A stretch of DNA of 64,000 nt from Snuella sedimenti. Its GTDB lineage: Bacteria; Bacteroidota; Bacteroidia; Flavobacteriales; Flavobacteriaceae. This document shows, one piece after another, positions 38,885 through 47,574 of the stretch. The notes beneath the pieces were generated by a model. That model searched no databases and was not told where the DNA came from. It worked only from the letters and a program-made list of their open reading frames with translations. The stretch covers positions 44,131-108,130 of the forward strand of contig NZ_JAELVQ010000015.1 of NCBI RefSeq assembly GCF_016428595.1. Reading direction: 5' to 3'. Numbering within the stretch: position 1 is the first letter of the stretch; every line of letters begins with the position of its first letter. Both the position numbers and the translations under genes were made by a program.

Positions 38885-39102
38885 AAACCTGTTGTGCATT
38901 TTAACAAAATTCTTATTCTCGATACAAATTTTACTCGATAATCGAGATTTAAATGCTCCGAGGCTTGCCTAAAACTCAAAAAGATATTTCCCATAAATGC
39001 CTCGTGTGCTTGCACCGAGGTAGTTTACTCATTTCAATCGTAAAATTCACTCGAATTGACAGAATTTTAAAACTAGTTTAATCTAAAATGCACAACAGGT
39101 TT
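38885..39102. mobile_element. MITE-like element with perfect 19-bp terminal inverted repeats
   Basis: AAACCTGTTGTGCATTTTA at 38885-38903 is exactly inverted at 39084-39102. No coding capacity is seen. The second 95-base repeat lies inside, flanked by ATTTTACT on the left and TTTACT on the right, which could mark an insertion. A related, more degenerate sequence lies at 58612-58782. A miniature inverted-repeat element or a structured intergenic repeat are both possible. Confidence 0.55.
38933..39027. repeat. 95-base imperfect direct repeat, copy 2 (downstream of GH95)
   Basis: Same layout and orientation as 36349-36443: the CTCGATAATCGAG palindrome, ATGCTCCGAGGCTTGCC, a variable middle, and the CCTCG/CGAGG hairpin ending in TAGTTTA. 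Together the two copies flank the GH95 gene. Confidence 0.85.
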
Positions 39103-39142
39103 GTAAAATAGAGATGATATGCCCATAACACTCATCCATAAC

Positions 39143-39454
39143 CTTATAGATGTTGTGGCAAAGGTGGTCATTATCTTTTAAATGCAAGGCCAACGGCCGA
39201 AGGTCTTATTCCAGAACCAAGTGTGGAGCGTTTACAGGAAACAGGCAATTGGTTAAAAACCAATGGAGCGACTATTTATGAAATAGAAAGTTTTGAAAAC
39301 CATTACAAACAAGGGGTTTGATAATCAGGAAGGTTTAAACATTAGCATTTCAAAAACTATTTTAAACAAATGGAACGATAAAACCTATGCATAGGTATTC
39401 CATATAAAAGGTGAAGAAATATAAGGATTGGGATCTACAGGTATAGGGCACTAA
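39143..39454 (+). pseudogene. Frameshifted relic of a GH29 alpha-L-fucosidase
   Basis: The bases encode LIDVVA and, after a one-base frame change near 39161, KGGHYLLNARPTAEGLIPEP followed by VERLQETGNWLKTNGATIYE, ending at TGA 39319-39321. This is the end of a GH29 barrel; NARP replaces the usual NIGP. A further stretch in another frame (NISISKTILNKWNDKTYA) with stops looks like the C-terminal sandwich. The first 300 or more residues are missing. It is not expressed as a working enzyme. Confidence 0.85.
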
Positions 39455-39488
39455 AAAAGCGCAAAATCAATAGACATTGCGCTTTTTT
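39453..39488. terminator. Bidirectional intrinsic terminator between PUL 1 and PUL 2
   Basis: AAAAAAGCGCAA and TTGCGCTTTTTT form a perfect 12-bp stem with a 12-base loop; each strand reads a GC core followed by a T run. It lies between the + strand GH95/relic region and the - strand GH110-like stop at 39525, as expected for converging operons. Confidence 0.9.
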
Positions 39489-39524
39489 AAACTTTTGTCG
39501 GGGTTTTTGTTTAATATTCAGAAG

Positions 39525-41294
39525 TTAATATTGGTTAGGTAAAGCAGGTTGCATGTCGCCTATGGTTATGGCGTTGGCTCCATGATTTTTATAAGCTTTC
39601 AAGCGGGTTGTAGCACCGACAGAAATAGATGCGTCGGTAAGGTTGTTAAATACATTGTTGCGAATGGTAACATCTTCAGAACCTTTAATAACGATGGCGT
39701 GTTTACCACCGTTTACAACGTTGTTTTCAATTAAAATACGTTTGTGTAATCCCGGCATGTCCTTGTTAGGAGCTTTAACATGTAAAGCTACGGCTGATGC
39801 TCCCTCAATAGTACCGTCATCGGGGCCGCCCAAACCACAATTGTTAAATATATTATCTGTAATAATAACATCTTCGGAAGCGGTGCCTTCTCCCCAGTCA
39901 CCTTCTGCACCTAAATGGATTGCGGTCCCAGTGGTGTTAGAGAAGGTATTGTTCTTGATTAGGACTTTTCTTGTTTTAACCAAAACCGACCGTGCGCGAT
40001 GGGAACGGACAATACAATTCTTAAATTCTAATTGTGGGGTTGTTGTAATATTGATGAGATAATAATTATCGGTATCGTTTGGAATTTCTCCATCGTATTC
40101 GATTCTTACTTTATCCTGAAGCGGATAAGTCCAAAATTGATGTACTCTTACATAACTTTTTTCTTCCAGTGTGTTTTTGTCAATTACGGCTAAAACATCA
40201 CCAGCCTGGGGTTCATCTAAATAGGAGGAGTGTGTATAGTTTTTGCGGTCTACCATAATATCACATTTTTTTGTATTAGGGTCGTTATTCGCAATATGGG
40301 TGTAATAGGTATGTACATTGGTGGCATCGTCACCCTGACCTCCAAACTCACAGGCGTTAAATTTTATGAAACCTCTGTTGGTAGCAAAATGGGTAGCGTC
40401 TGTATTTGTAGATGCATAACGTCCTTGGTTTGGTACTATTTTAAGATGGTTCATGGTTATGTTTTCACTTAGGTGCCCGACAATGCCCATACCAGCCTGG
40501 GAGTGAATGGTAACATTGTTTAAAACCATGTCTTTTGTTTTATAGATAAGGATGGCGGGACGGTAATGAAAACCTGAGTAGGTAAGGAGCATGTTGCCCA
40601 ATTTGGATTGGTTGCGAATGTCTTTACCATAAAATCGCATAGTGTTTGGAGCGATCTGTTCTTTCCGTTTGTAATACACACCAGCACCTGAAAAGGATTG
40701 TTTGGTTTTATCGTAGATCATAATACGCAAAACGATTTGATCTTTGGCTAAAGTTTCTTCTTCCGTAAATGTCACGTCTACAAAATCGTCTCCCATATTG
40801 ACAATCTCTCCTTGATTATTGGGTCGTCGTTTATAATCGATGGTAATACCGTTAAGAACTATATTTCTGGCGTTTCTAAAAGAGAGGGGTTCCATCCAGC
40901 CGTCGCAGATAAGTAGTGCATCTTTGGCCTGGATTTCCAGATCTTTGGCACCGTTAAAATCTAAACCAATGGCGTAATCCTTATTAGGAACAAATAGCTG
41001 ATCTTGGGGGTTCTTACCTAGCTTTCCAGACATGGCATCATTCTGGATCTTTAAAGCCAAGGAATCAGAAATGTGGTAACGCCCTGCAGGTAAAAGCAGC
41101 GTGGCATTTGGGGTAGCTACTGCCTTTTTTACTGCATTTCGTAAAGCGTTGGTATCGTCTTTACCATCGTTGGGAATAGCGCCGTATTCAAGTACATTAA
41201 TAGTCTGCTTGGGTTTTTGGGCATAATTATGAAAACCGGTTGTAAAAAAGAATAGTAGTGTGATTGTTATTTTATAAAATTGTAGTGTTCTCAT
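39525..41294 (-). CDS. GH110-like beta-helix alpha-1,3-galactosidase
   Basis: 589 residues with a signal peptide (1-25, HNYAQ). After a pectate-lyase-3-like start (NVLEYGAIPNDGKDD), a right-handed parallel beta-helix follows. The segment TDATHF (Asp299) and, 23 residues later, GQGDDATNVH (Asp322, Asp323) match the catalytic Asp region of GH110, enzymes that remove alpha-1,3-galactose as in blood-group B or some algal galactans. Length is normal for GH110. It is the last gene of PUL 2; its ATG overlaps the preceding stop (ATGA). The family call is from motifs, not a search. Confidence 0.75.
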   Translation of the reverse strand: MRTLQFYKITITLLFFFTTGFHNYAQKPKQTINVLEYGAIPNDGKDDTNALRNAVKKAVATPNATLLLPAGRYHISDSLALKIQNDAMSGKLGKNPQDQLFVPNKDYAIGLDFNGAKDLEIQAKDALLICDGWMEPLSFRNARNIVLNGITIDYKRRPNNQGEIVNMGDDFVDVTFTEEETLAKDQIVLRIMIYDKTKQSFSGAGVYYKRKEQIAPNTMRFYGKDIRNQSKLGNMLLTYSGFHYRPAILIYKTKDMVLNNVTIHSQAGMGIVGHLSENITMNHLKIVPNQGRYASTNTDATHFATNRGFIKFNACEFGGQGDDATNVHTYYTHIANNDPNTKKCDIMVDRKNYTHSSYLDEPQAGDVLAVIDKNTLEEKSYVRVHQFWTYPLQDKVRIEYDGEIPNDTDNYYLINITTTPQLEFKNCIVRSHRARSVLVKTRKVLIKNNTFSNTTGTAIHLGAEGDWGEGTASEDVIITDNIFNNCGLGGPDDGTIEGASAVALHVKAPNKDMPGLHKRILIENNVVNGGKHAIVIKGSEDVTIRNNVFNNLTDASISVGATTRLKAYKNHGANAITIGDMQPALPNQY

Positions 41295-42766
41295 CTTTTA
41301 GGTGTTATTAACAACATTTGATTGGGTGCTAAGCTCAGATGCAGTTGACCATTTAGTGTTTTATGATTACCTATAGTTTTTTGACCGTTAGGGCTTATTT
41401 CTTTAATAGTAACTTGTGTGATATGATGCCATTCTTTAGGGAGTTGCCATGTTTTGTTTGTATAGCCTGCTTTACTGTAGGCAATAATAGATTTGTTATC
41501 CATCCATAGTGCAGGGATGAATATATCATCATTTTCAACCAGAATTCTATTGTTCTTTGTAATGGTATATTCTGAGCCTGTAACAGCGGTAAGCACATTG
41601 TTTGAGAAAAATACTTTTTTAGCTGTATCGTTCGCAACATATTTTTGACGTTCTAATCTATTTAAATAATACCATATGATTGCTGACGTACAAAACTGGG
41701 CTTTGAATCCCGAGAGGTTTTCGGGGTCTTTCATGATGATGTCTTCGCCGTGCATGCTGGAACCAAATAGGTTACCGTTAATGCTCCTGTCTTCACCTCC
41801 TGTATAAAATGATGCTGGCCATTTCATGTATTCTTTTAGTCCCCAGTCTACCCACCAAACCATAGGCTGATAGCCTTCAAAAGCATCTTCGCGTAAAAAG
41901 GTGGCTCCTTCGCTGGTCACGTCTATGCCTTTTGAAGCCCAATAGTTGTATATGCTTTTCTGGGCTTGGGTTTCATCTTGTATTGAAAAATCAAGGAATG
42001 GGCTTGTAGGGGCTTTTATAAATGGTCTTTTTCCGGGACCATCTTTGCCTATTGGAGGCCAGGTATGAAAGGCATCGATATGAATGGTTCCTGCTTCGGC
42101 AATGGGAAGCAGATTACATAAACTGTCAATACGTTTTTGAGCGAAACCCGTTTTCCATTCCTGGGCATAACTAATGGGGTAACCCCATTCACCTTCTCTA
42201 AGTTTACCATTTGCATGGCGTGCTATAATATTGTGTTTTACATAGGTGTCCCAGAGCGGACTGTCCTCGTAGGCGTCAAACATGTTGATATGGATACTTA
42301 CTGTGGTATGGTATTTTTTGGCCGCCTCCATAAGCCATTTCAGGCTTTCCAGGGCATTTTTATCTTGTGGGCGTTTCAGAGCGTCGTTGCCTTCAAAAAA
42401 CGCCGGGTATTTGGAGTCGTGTCCATTATACTGCCATCCCACCAGGTAAATAATCTTAGGCATACCTAAAGTAAGGTTGTCGATCTTTTTGATAATGTCG
42501 AGAGCCTGTTCAAAGTTGACATATACTTTGGTCTTGCCATTGTCCTTTCGCTTTTGTTTACCCTCGTAATCGGCTTGCGACATGAATAATTTCAAGGTCA
42601 GCGTTTGATCATAACGGTGTTGCCATTTAATATGTTGCTGATTGCCTGAGGTATCAAAATAAAGGGTGTCCAGCTTTTGTGCATGAATATTTAATGCAGA
42701 TAATAGACCAAAAGCTAAAACCAACCTTATTTTAGTTACAAGTCGAGAATGTATTATAGCATACAT
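41291..42766 (-). CDS. Compact GH101-like glycoside hydrolase (paralogue 1)
   Basis: 491 residues, signal peptide ending near NIHAQ (residue 30). The core recalls the catalytic barrel of endo-alpha-N-acetylgalactosaminidases (GH101): IIYLVGWQYNGHDSKYP, a histidine-rich VSIHINMFDAYEDSPLW, GTIHIDAF (Asp231, nucleophile candidate) and IDVTSEG (Glu286, acid/base candidate). Known GH101 proteins usually exceed 1000 residues and carry accessory domains that are missing here. It may cut Gal-GalNAc-type or other alpha-linked units; specificity is unknown. Its close paralogue lies two genes upstream in the same operon. Confidence 0.65.
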   Translation of the reverse strand: MYAIIHSRLVTKIRLVLAFGLLSALNIHAQKLDTLYFDTSGNQQHIKWQHRYDQTLTLKLFMSQADYEGKQKRKDNGKTKVYVNFEQALDIIKKIDNLTLGMPKIIYLVGWQYNGHDSKYPAFFEGNDALKRPQDKNALESLKWLMEAAKKYHTTVSIHINMFDAYEDSPLWDTYVKHNIIARHANGKLREGEWGYPISYAQEWKTGFAQKRIDSLCNLLPIAEAGTIHIDAFHTWPPIGKDGPGKRPFIKAPTSPFLDFSIQDETQAQKSIYNYWASKGIDVTSEGATFLREDAFEGYQPMVWWVDWGLKEYMKWPASFYTGGEDRSINGNLFGSSMHGEDIIMKDPENLSGFKAQFCTSAIIWYYLNRLERQKYVANDTAKKVFFSNNVLTAVTGSEYTITKNNRILVENDDIFIPALWMDNKSIIAYSKAGYTNKTWQLPKEWHHITQVTIKEISPNGQKTIGNHKTLNGQLHLSLAPNQMLLITPKR

Positions 42767-42801
42767 AAGGCTAAATTTTATTGTTCATTATTATGGCGTT
42801 A

Positions 42802-43995
42802 TTAAAGTTTGTATTGACCAACGATTTCTCCGTCATCGCGTATCATTTTAACTTCAAGATTGTTCTGGTCTGCATAGAATTGGATTAGCGTACGGGAACC
42901 GGTTTTAGGGCCACCGCCTATAATGATAGGATAGGGATGATCGTCGGTTGGCGGGTGTACACCATAGCGATGGGTATGCCCAGAGATAACCATGTCTATA
43001 CCGTACTTTTTAAATACAGGGTTAAATACTTGCCTGCAATGGGTGGTACCATGCCAGTCTCCGGAATGAAATGGGGGGATGTGCATTAACACTACCTTGT
43101 ATTTGCAGTCACTGTATTCGCTTTTTTGTAGCTCTGTATCCAGCCATTTGGCTTGTTGTTCCCTGAATTCGTCAAATTTTACTATGTCGCCATATACCGG
43201 CGTTTCATCTTCTTTATCCTCTCCGGAATCCAAAACGATCCAATGTACCGGACCTTGCTTAAAGGAGAAATAATATTCTTGTTCTGGAAATTTAAAGTAG
43301 TCTTTAATATTCCTTGCAAATTTTCCACGGGTTTCATGGTTGCCGCGTATCATGATGAATGGTTTTTCGCTGGCAAACAGGGTTGTGCAAGGTGTGATTA
43401 GATGGTCGATTAATTGTTGTTCGTCTGTTTGATAGTCGAACATATCGCCATTAAGAGCTACAAAGTCATAGTTGTTATCCTTGTTTAGCGATAACAAGTC
43501 GGAAAAGGAATAGGGGCGATCGTGAATATCGTTAAGAATAAGGCAGGTAACGCTATCGGCATCCGAAGCTACGGTGCTAAATTCAAATGTATCGGATGTG
43601 ATGGTATCTCCGTAGGCCAGATCATAAGGATCAAACTTAACGATCTCCCGACTTACTATTCTGTATTTATAAGTTGTGCCGGGATTTAGGTTGTTAAGCT
43701 GGATGCTATTTAATGTATTGTTTGCTTGTACAAAACCATCCAGATACGATTCGGCTTTTAGATTCAAATCTGCTTCCCCATATTCAATCCAACTATGGGC
43801 ATTATTGTTTGTAATGAATAAAATATGCACCGAATTTTGGGTGCTATTTTGAAGATAGGGAGGGCATAAAAAACGAAATGGAGCTATAGCCTCCTTTGGT
43901 CTATTTGTGGCTGCTGTGAGTAACGGCAAGGTGCCTCCTACTATAGCCAGTGTTGATAGGTTTCCTAAAAATTGCCTTCTGCCTTTATGTTCCAT
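42802..43995 (-). CDS. Tat-exported metallophosphoesterase with purple-acid-phosphatase-type N-domain
   Basis: 397 residues from the ATG at 43993-43995; an upstream in-frame ATG at 44034 would place 13 extra residues before the Tat signal (KGRRQFLGNLSTLAIVGG). Residues about 40-150 form an Fn3-like domain (LNNLNPGTTYKYRIVS) as in purple acid phosphatases. The catalytic domain follows: LNDIHD, NGDMFD, RGNHETRG, LMHIPPF and SGHTHRYG. Substrate unknown. It sits between the two GH101-like genes, so it may act on a phosphate-bearing part of the same glycan. Confidence 0.87.
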   Translation of the reverse strand: MEHKGRRQFLGNLSTLAIVGGTLPLLTAATNRPKEAIAPFRFLCPPYLQNSTQNSVHILFITNNNAHSWIEYGEADLNLKAESYLDGFVQANNTLNSIQLNNLNPGTTYKYRIVSREIVKFDPYDLAYGDTITSDTFEFSTVASDADSVTCLILNDIHDRPYSFSDLLSLNKDNNYDFVALNGDMFDYQTDEQQLIDHLITPCTTLFASEKPFIMIRGNHETRGKFARNIKDYFKFPEQEYYFSFKQGPVHWIVLDSGEDKEDETPVYGDIVKFDEFREQQAKWLDTELQKSEYSDCKYKVVLMHIPPFHSGDWHGTTHCRQVFNPVFKKYGIDMVISGHTHRYGVHPPTDDHPYPIIIGGGPKTGSRTLIQFYADQNNLEVKMIRDDGEIVGQYKL

Positions 43996-44040
43996 GGGAT
44001 TAAATTTTATAATTTTTAGTTTAGCACATGACAAAAATTA

Positions 44041-44178
44041 ATTTAATAATTAATGTCAGTCAGAGCACTGTCGAAGACAATTAAAACACTAATTTTTAAA
44101 GCATTTCGACTGCGCTCAATGTGACATGATATTTTTTATCATGTACAGAGCATTTTCGAAGGATGAAGAAACTAAAAA
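44041..44178. repeat. Intergenic repeat with inverted motifs and an 8-bp hairpin
   Basis: GTCAGAGCACTGTCGAAG-type sequence at 44056-44076 faces a related inverted TTTCGACTGCGCTCAATGTG at 44104-44123. Next to it ACATGATA and TATCATGT (44124-44144) form an 8-bp stem with a 5-base loop. This type of TCGACTGCGCTC repeat is common between flavobacterial genes. It lies inside the operon and could affect mRNA processing. Confidence 0.5.
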
Positions 44179-44194
44179 TTTCTGACATTCCTTA

Positions 44195-45568
44195 TTATTT
44201 TTTTATTGGACGTATCATATAGGGCTGTCCGGCCTTCAGTGTTAGCTGTATGCGATCATTTTTAACTTTGACTTTGCCTGTTTGTTTAACTCCTGAAGTA
44301 CTTACCTCGAAAATGCCCAGTGTATTAAAATATTTCCAAGTGTCGTCCAGTAGGAAGCTTTGGGTTATGGTAACATCACTATAGGCCGCTAAAATAGGTT
44401 CGTCTTTCCAGATTACGGGAAACAGCACTGTGTTTTTTTGTCGGTAATAGATATTTCCTTTACTAACGGTACTGTCTTTTAGAGAGGTAACGACCTCTTT
44501 TGAGAACAAGGCTTTTCGATTTTCACCATTTCCTGTAACACTTTTTCTTTTGAGGTTGTTTAAAAAGAAATATTGCAGGCAGTTTAAATAAAATTTTTGG
44601 GCAAAGGCTTTGTCCCAATGTTTTTTATCTTCATCATTTTTATGAGAATAGGGCCAGAGGCTTTCTCCATACATACTCTGGCCAAAAAGAAAACCCAGAT
44701 CGAAATCACTGTATTTAACATCGGGGTTTATTCCGCTGCCGGTATATACATTGGCAGGGTAGTCCAAATAATCCTGTTGTGTGCGGGCATTAAAATGCCA
44801 GGCATAGGGCACCAGTCCGGTCATGTAATCCATGACCCACTCACTGGTAACGTCCAAACCTTTATCACGCCAATACTGCAAGGCTCTTTTTTGGTATTGG
44901 GATTCGGTTACGAGGCTTTCGTAATGTCCTTTACTTTCTCGGGCTATCCAGGCATCAATGTGAATAGTCCCGGATGCTTTTAATTCTGGGATGAGATTTG
45001 TAAGGCTGTCGATACGTTTTTGAGTCCAGCCTGAATGCCATTCGTTACGGTAATTAATTTGGTAAGCTTTACGGTTATTGTAATTGCCAATTACCATGAG
45101 GGAACCGTCTTTGTTTTTGGAGATTAGATCATGTTTTACATAGGTATCCCAAAGCGGACTGTCGTCGTAGGCATCGGTCATGTTAATATGGAGACTTACG
45201 GAGGTATGGTATTTTTTTGCTTCTCGTATTAACCAGGACAAACTGGCTTGAGCCGTTGGATCCTGAGGTCGTTTTAAGGCTTTGTTTACCTCAAAAAAGG
45301 CAGGATATTTATCGTCGTGTCCGTTGTATTGCCAGCCTACCAAATAGATAATTTTAGGGGCTTGCAGTGTTAATTGGTCTGCTTGTTTAATAAGCTCTAG
45401 GGCTGTTTCGAAGTTACAGGCTACCATACTACCACCTTTACCATCTGGTTTGGATAGAAATAATTTCATAACAACCGTTTGCGAATAGTCGTGGTTGAAG
45501 TTATTTTGGGCGATCACCATGTTAAAGGTAATTAAGAATAGAAGAGGGAGTATTGTTGTTCTTATCAT
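44195..45568 (-). CDS. Compact GH101-like glycoside hydrolase (paralogue 2)
   Basis: 457 residues with a signal peptide (1-20, MVIAQ). It shares long blocks with paralogue 1: PKIIYLVGWQYNGHDDKYP, VSLHINMTDAYDDSPLW, GTIHIDAW (Asp205) and LDVTSEW (Glu243). The spacing between the two acidic residues is 38 here and 55 in paralogue 1, so the intervening loop differs and the two may recognise different sugars. As for paralogue 1, the family relation is to GH101 but the accessory domains are missing. It follows the GH97 gene by 22 bases. Confidence 0.65.
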   Translation of the reverse strand: MIRTTILPLLFLITFNMVIAQNNFNHDYSQTVVMKLFLSKPDGKGGSMVACNFETALELIKQADQLTLQAPKIIYLVGWQYNGHDDKYPAFFEVNKALKRPQDPTAQASLSWLIREAKKYHTSVSLHINMTDAYDDSPLWDTYVKHDLISKNKDGSLMVIGNYNNRKAYQINYRNEWHSGWTQKRIDSLTNLIPELKASGTIHIDAWIARESKGHYESLVTESQYQKRALQYWRDKGLDVTSEWVMDYMTGLVPYAWHFNARTQQDYLDYPANVYTGSGINPDVKYSDFDLGFLFGQSMYGESLWPYSHKNDEDKKHWDKAFAQKFYLNCLQYFFLNNLKRKSVTGNGENRKALFSKEVVTSLKDSTVSKGNIYYRQKNTVLFPVIWKDEPILAAYSDVTITQSFLLDDTWKYFNTLGIFEVSTSGVKQTGKVKVKNDRIQLTLKAGQPYMIRPIKK

Positions 45569-45590
45569 TTTATAGCTGTATTTTTTTAAT

Positions 45591-47564
45591 TTATTGTTCG
45601 TTGATGATTATTACACTGCCTCCATAAGGTTGAAGAGTGCATGTATGTAGTTGTTGTTTTATGTTGTTTTGTTTGAATGAAAACTGACCATCTTTTGCAT
45701 CGCTAATTTCCATTAGTTTAGTGTTGTTAGTCTTTATAAAAGATAGATCTAATTGTAATTCAATTGGTTTTGATTGTCCAGAGATCACGCCTATGTACCA
45801 CTTGTTCCCTTTTCTTCTGGCTATGGCTACATAGGCACCGGGATAGCCATCGATCAGCTTTACTTCATCAAATTGTGCCGGTATATCCTTTAAAAATTGT
45901 ATAATTTCTTTCGGTTGCTTTGAATAGGCTTCGGGACTATCGGCAAAATGGAGTAGGGCGGACTGGAATACAATGGTAAGTGCTAATTCATGTGCATTGG
46001 TTGTAAGGTGGGGGAAGGTATGCTTTGTAAAGCCAACAGGTGTGTAATCCATTGAGCCTACCGTATTTCGGGTAAAGGGTATGATTGTATTATACGAGGG
46101 GGCTTTTTCTGGAAATTCAGCTCCAAAACCGTAGGTTTCTTCTCCTTTTACGGCTTCCATACTTAAAAGGTTGGGATAGGTACGGCTCCAGCCACGGGGT
46201 ACAGTACAACCATGAAAGTTTACGAGCAGTTCATGGTCTAAAGCATCTTCCAAAATATCGAGGTATTGTTCTATAATTACCTGTTTATCGGAATTAAAGA
46301 AATCGATCTTAATGCCTTTTACGCCCCAGGATTTTATTCTGGTGAATTCTTCTTTTCGCACACGCGGATCATGCAAGCGTCCGCGAGGTTGTTCGGAAAC
46401 ATAGTTATGGGGACCACCGGAATTATACCAGAGAAAGATGCCAACACCTTTATTGGTTGCGTATTGAATAAGCTGATTTATGGTGCCATCTTTCATTTCG
46501 TTCCAATTGGCATCGATAAGACAGTATTCCCAACCCATATCGGAAGCCAGATCTATAAAGGTTTTGTTGAGGTTAAAGTCGCGTTCCCTAACCTGGGTAC
46601 TCCACCATTCCCAGCTTACCCGTCCGGGTTTGATCCAGGATATGTCTTGTAATGGCCTAACTGGTTTGTTTAGGTCTAAAACCATATTGTTTTCTATTAT
46701 TTTTGAAAGCGTCTTGCTTGTAACTATAACGCGCCAAGGCATTTCCCAAGGGCCGGTAAATGAAGGGATGGCTCTATACATCCCTAAAGCTTCTCCCGGG
46801 TCTGGAAAAGCGATCCGGTAAATACCATCCAGACAATCGTTGCCAAGGTGCGTACCTGGATAGTTCCTCTCTAAACCAGCTTCATGTATTAATACCCAAT
46901 CTTTTTCGTTGTTAACTTGAAATAACGCCGGGAAGACCCATCCCGGTTTTTCGGGAGCGGGTTGTGCTACCTTACTGCCATTTGTATAGTAGAGTTCGTA
47001 AGCTGGTTTCCATTTGGTAGGGCCGCTGTAAGGAGCCATCCATGCCTTTCCTTCGGTAGGTATTCTAAATCCGGTGTGCTCAACCAGTAAACGTCTTTTT
47101 TTAGTGTAGTTGTCGGGTAAAATGTAACGAAACGCTATGCCTTCGTTGTATGCTCTTACTTTAATGATCAATAATTGATTATCTGAATTTATAAATTCAT
47201 AGTCACGTTCATTATAGATACTGTTTATTTTGGTATGCTTGCCGTGTATTACATTGTAGGAATCTTTATTGAGTTCTACTTGACTATTGGACTTAAATTG
47301 CAGATCATTGAAAAAATCGGTGTAATTTAAAGTAAGCCCTAAGGGTGAATGATCGATGATGTCCCGTCCGTTTGACGACAGGCTGTAATACAGATGGGAC
47401 CCATCGGCATAAGAGGCAATATTAGCTCCCGCTTCTGGTTTCTCTAAGAGGGCGATATGGAATGTTAGTTGGTTGTCGGGGCTGGTCAATGCTTCTTGGG
47501 TATAGCAAAGTCCAGCTATTAAAAGATTAAGTGGTATTATAAACCATCGTTTTTTTCTGTTCAT
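45591..47564 (-). CDS. GH97 retaining alpha-galactosidase
   Basis: 657 residues with a signal peptide (to about 22, LCYTQ). GH97 layout: N-terminal beta-supersandwich starting LTSPDNQL, barrel from about 320 (SWIKPGRVSWEWWS), and a C-terminal sandwich. GIKIDFFNSD carries Asp421, at the nucleophile position of the retaining alpha-galactosidase branch, and MEAVKGEE carries the acid/base Glu candidate. The SusB-type inverting branch lacks the nucleophile Asp, so alpha-galactosidase is favoured over alpha-glucosidase. It needs Ca2+ in known members. It begins 10 bases after the cytochrome gene. Confidence 0.88.
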   Translation of the reverse strand: MNRKKRWFIIPLNLLIAGLCYTQEALTSPDNQLTFHIALLEKPEAGANIASYADGSHLYYSLSSNGRDIIDHSPLGLTLNYTDFFNDLQFKSNSQVELNKDSYNVIHGKHTKINSIYNERDYEFINSDNQLLIIKVRAYNEGIAFRYILPDNYTKKRRLLVEHTGFRIPTEGKAWMAPYSGPTKWKPAYELYYTNGSKVAQPAPEKPGWVFPALFQVNNEKDWVLIHEAGLERNYPGTHLGNDCLDGIYRIAFPDPGEALGMYRAIPSFTGPWEMPWRVIVTSKTLSKIIENNMVLDLNKPVRPLQDISWIKPGRVSWEWWSTQVRERDFNLNKTFIDLASDMGWEYCLIDANWNEMKDGTINQLIQYATNKGVGIFLWYNSGGPHNYVSEQPRGRLHDPRVRKEEFTRIKSWGVKGIKIDFFNSDKQVIIEQYLDILEDALDHELLVNFHGCTVPRGWSRTYPNLLSMEAVKGEETYGFGAEFPEKAPSYNTIIPFTRNTVGSMDYTPVGFTKHTFPHLTTNAHELALTIVFQSALLHFADSPEAYSKQPKEIIQFLKDIPAQFDEVKLIDGYPGAYVAIARRKGNKWYIGVISGQSKPIELQLDLSFIKTNNTKLMEISDAKDGQFSFKQNNIKQQLHTCTLQPYGGSVIIINEQ

Positions 47565-47574
47565 TAAATAGAAT

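Larger units (their letters stand above)
38865..39524. other. 660-base gene-poor junction between the two converging PULs
   Basis: No intact gene. From left to right it holds a 218-base element with perfect 19-bp inverted ends (38885-39102), the second copy of the 95-base repeat inside it, a frameshifted GH29 relic (39143-39454) and a bidirectional terminator (39453-39488). Confidence 0.8.

Noticed and set aside
42137..43401. Long open frames opposite the PUL 2 genes and many others opposite or out of frame with the enzymes
   Set aside because: They lie wholly inside well-supported genes, have no recognisable domains and show shadow-frame composition.
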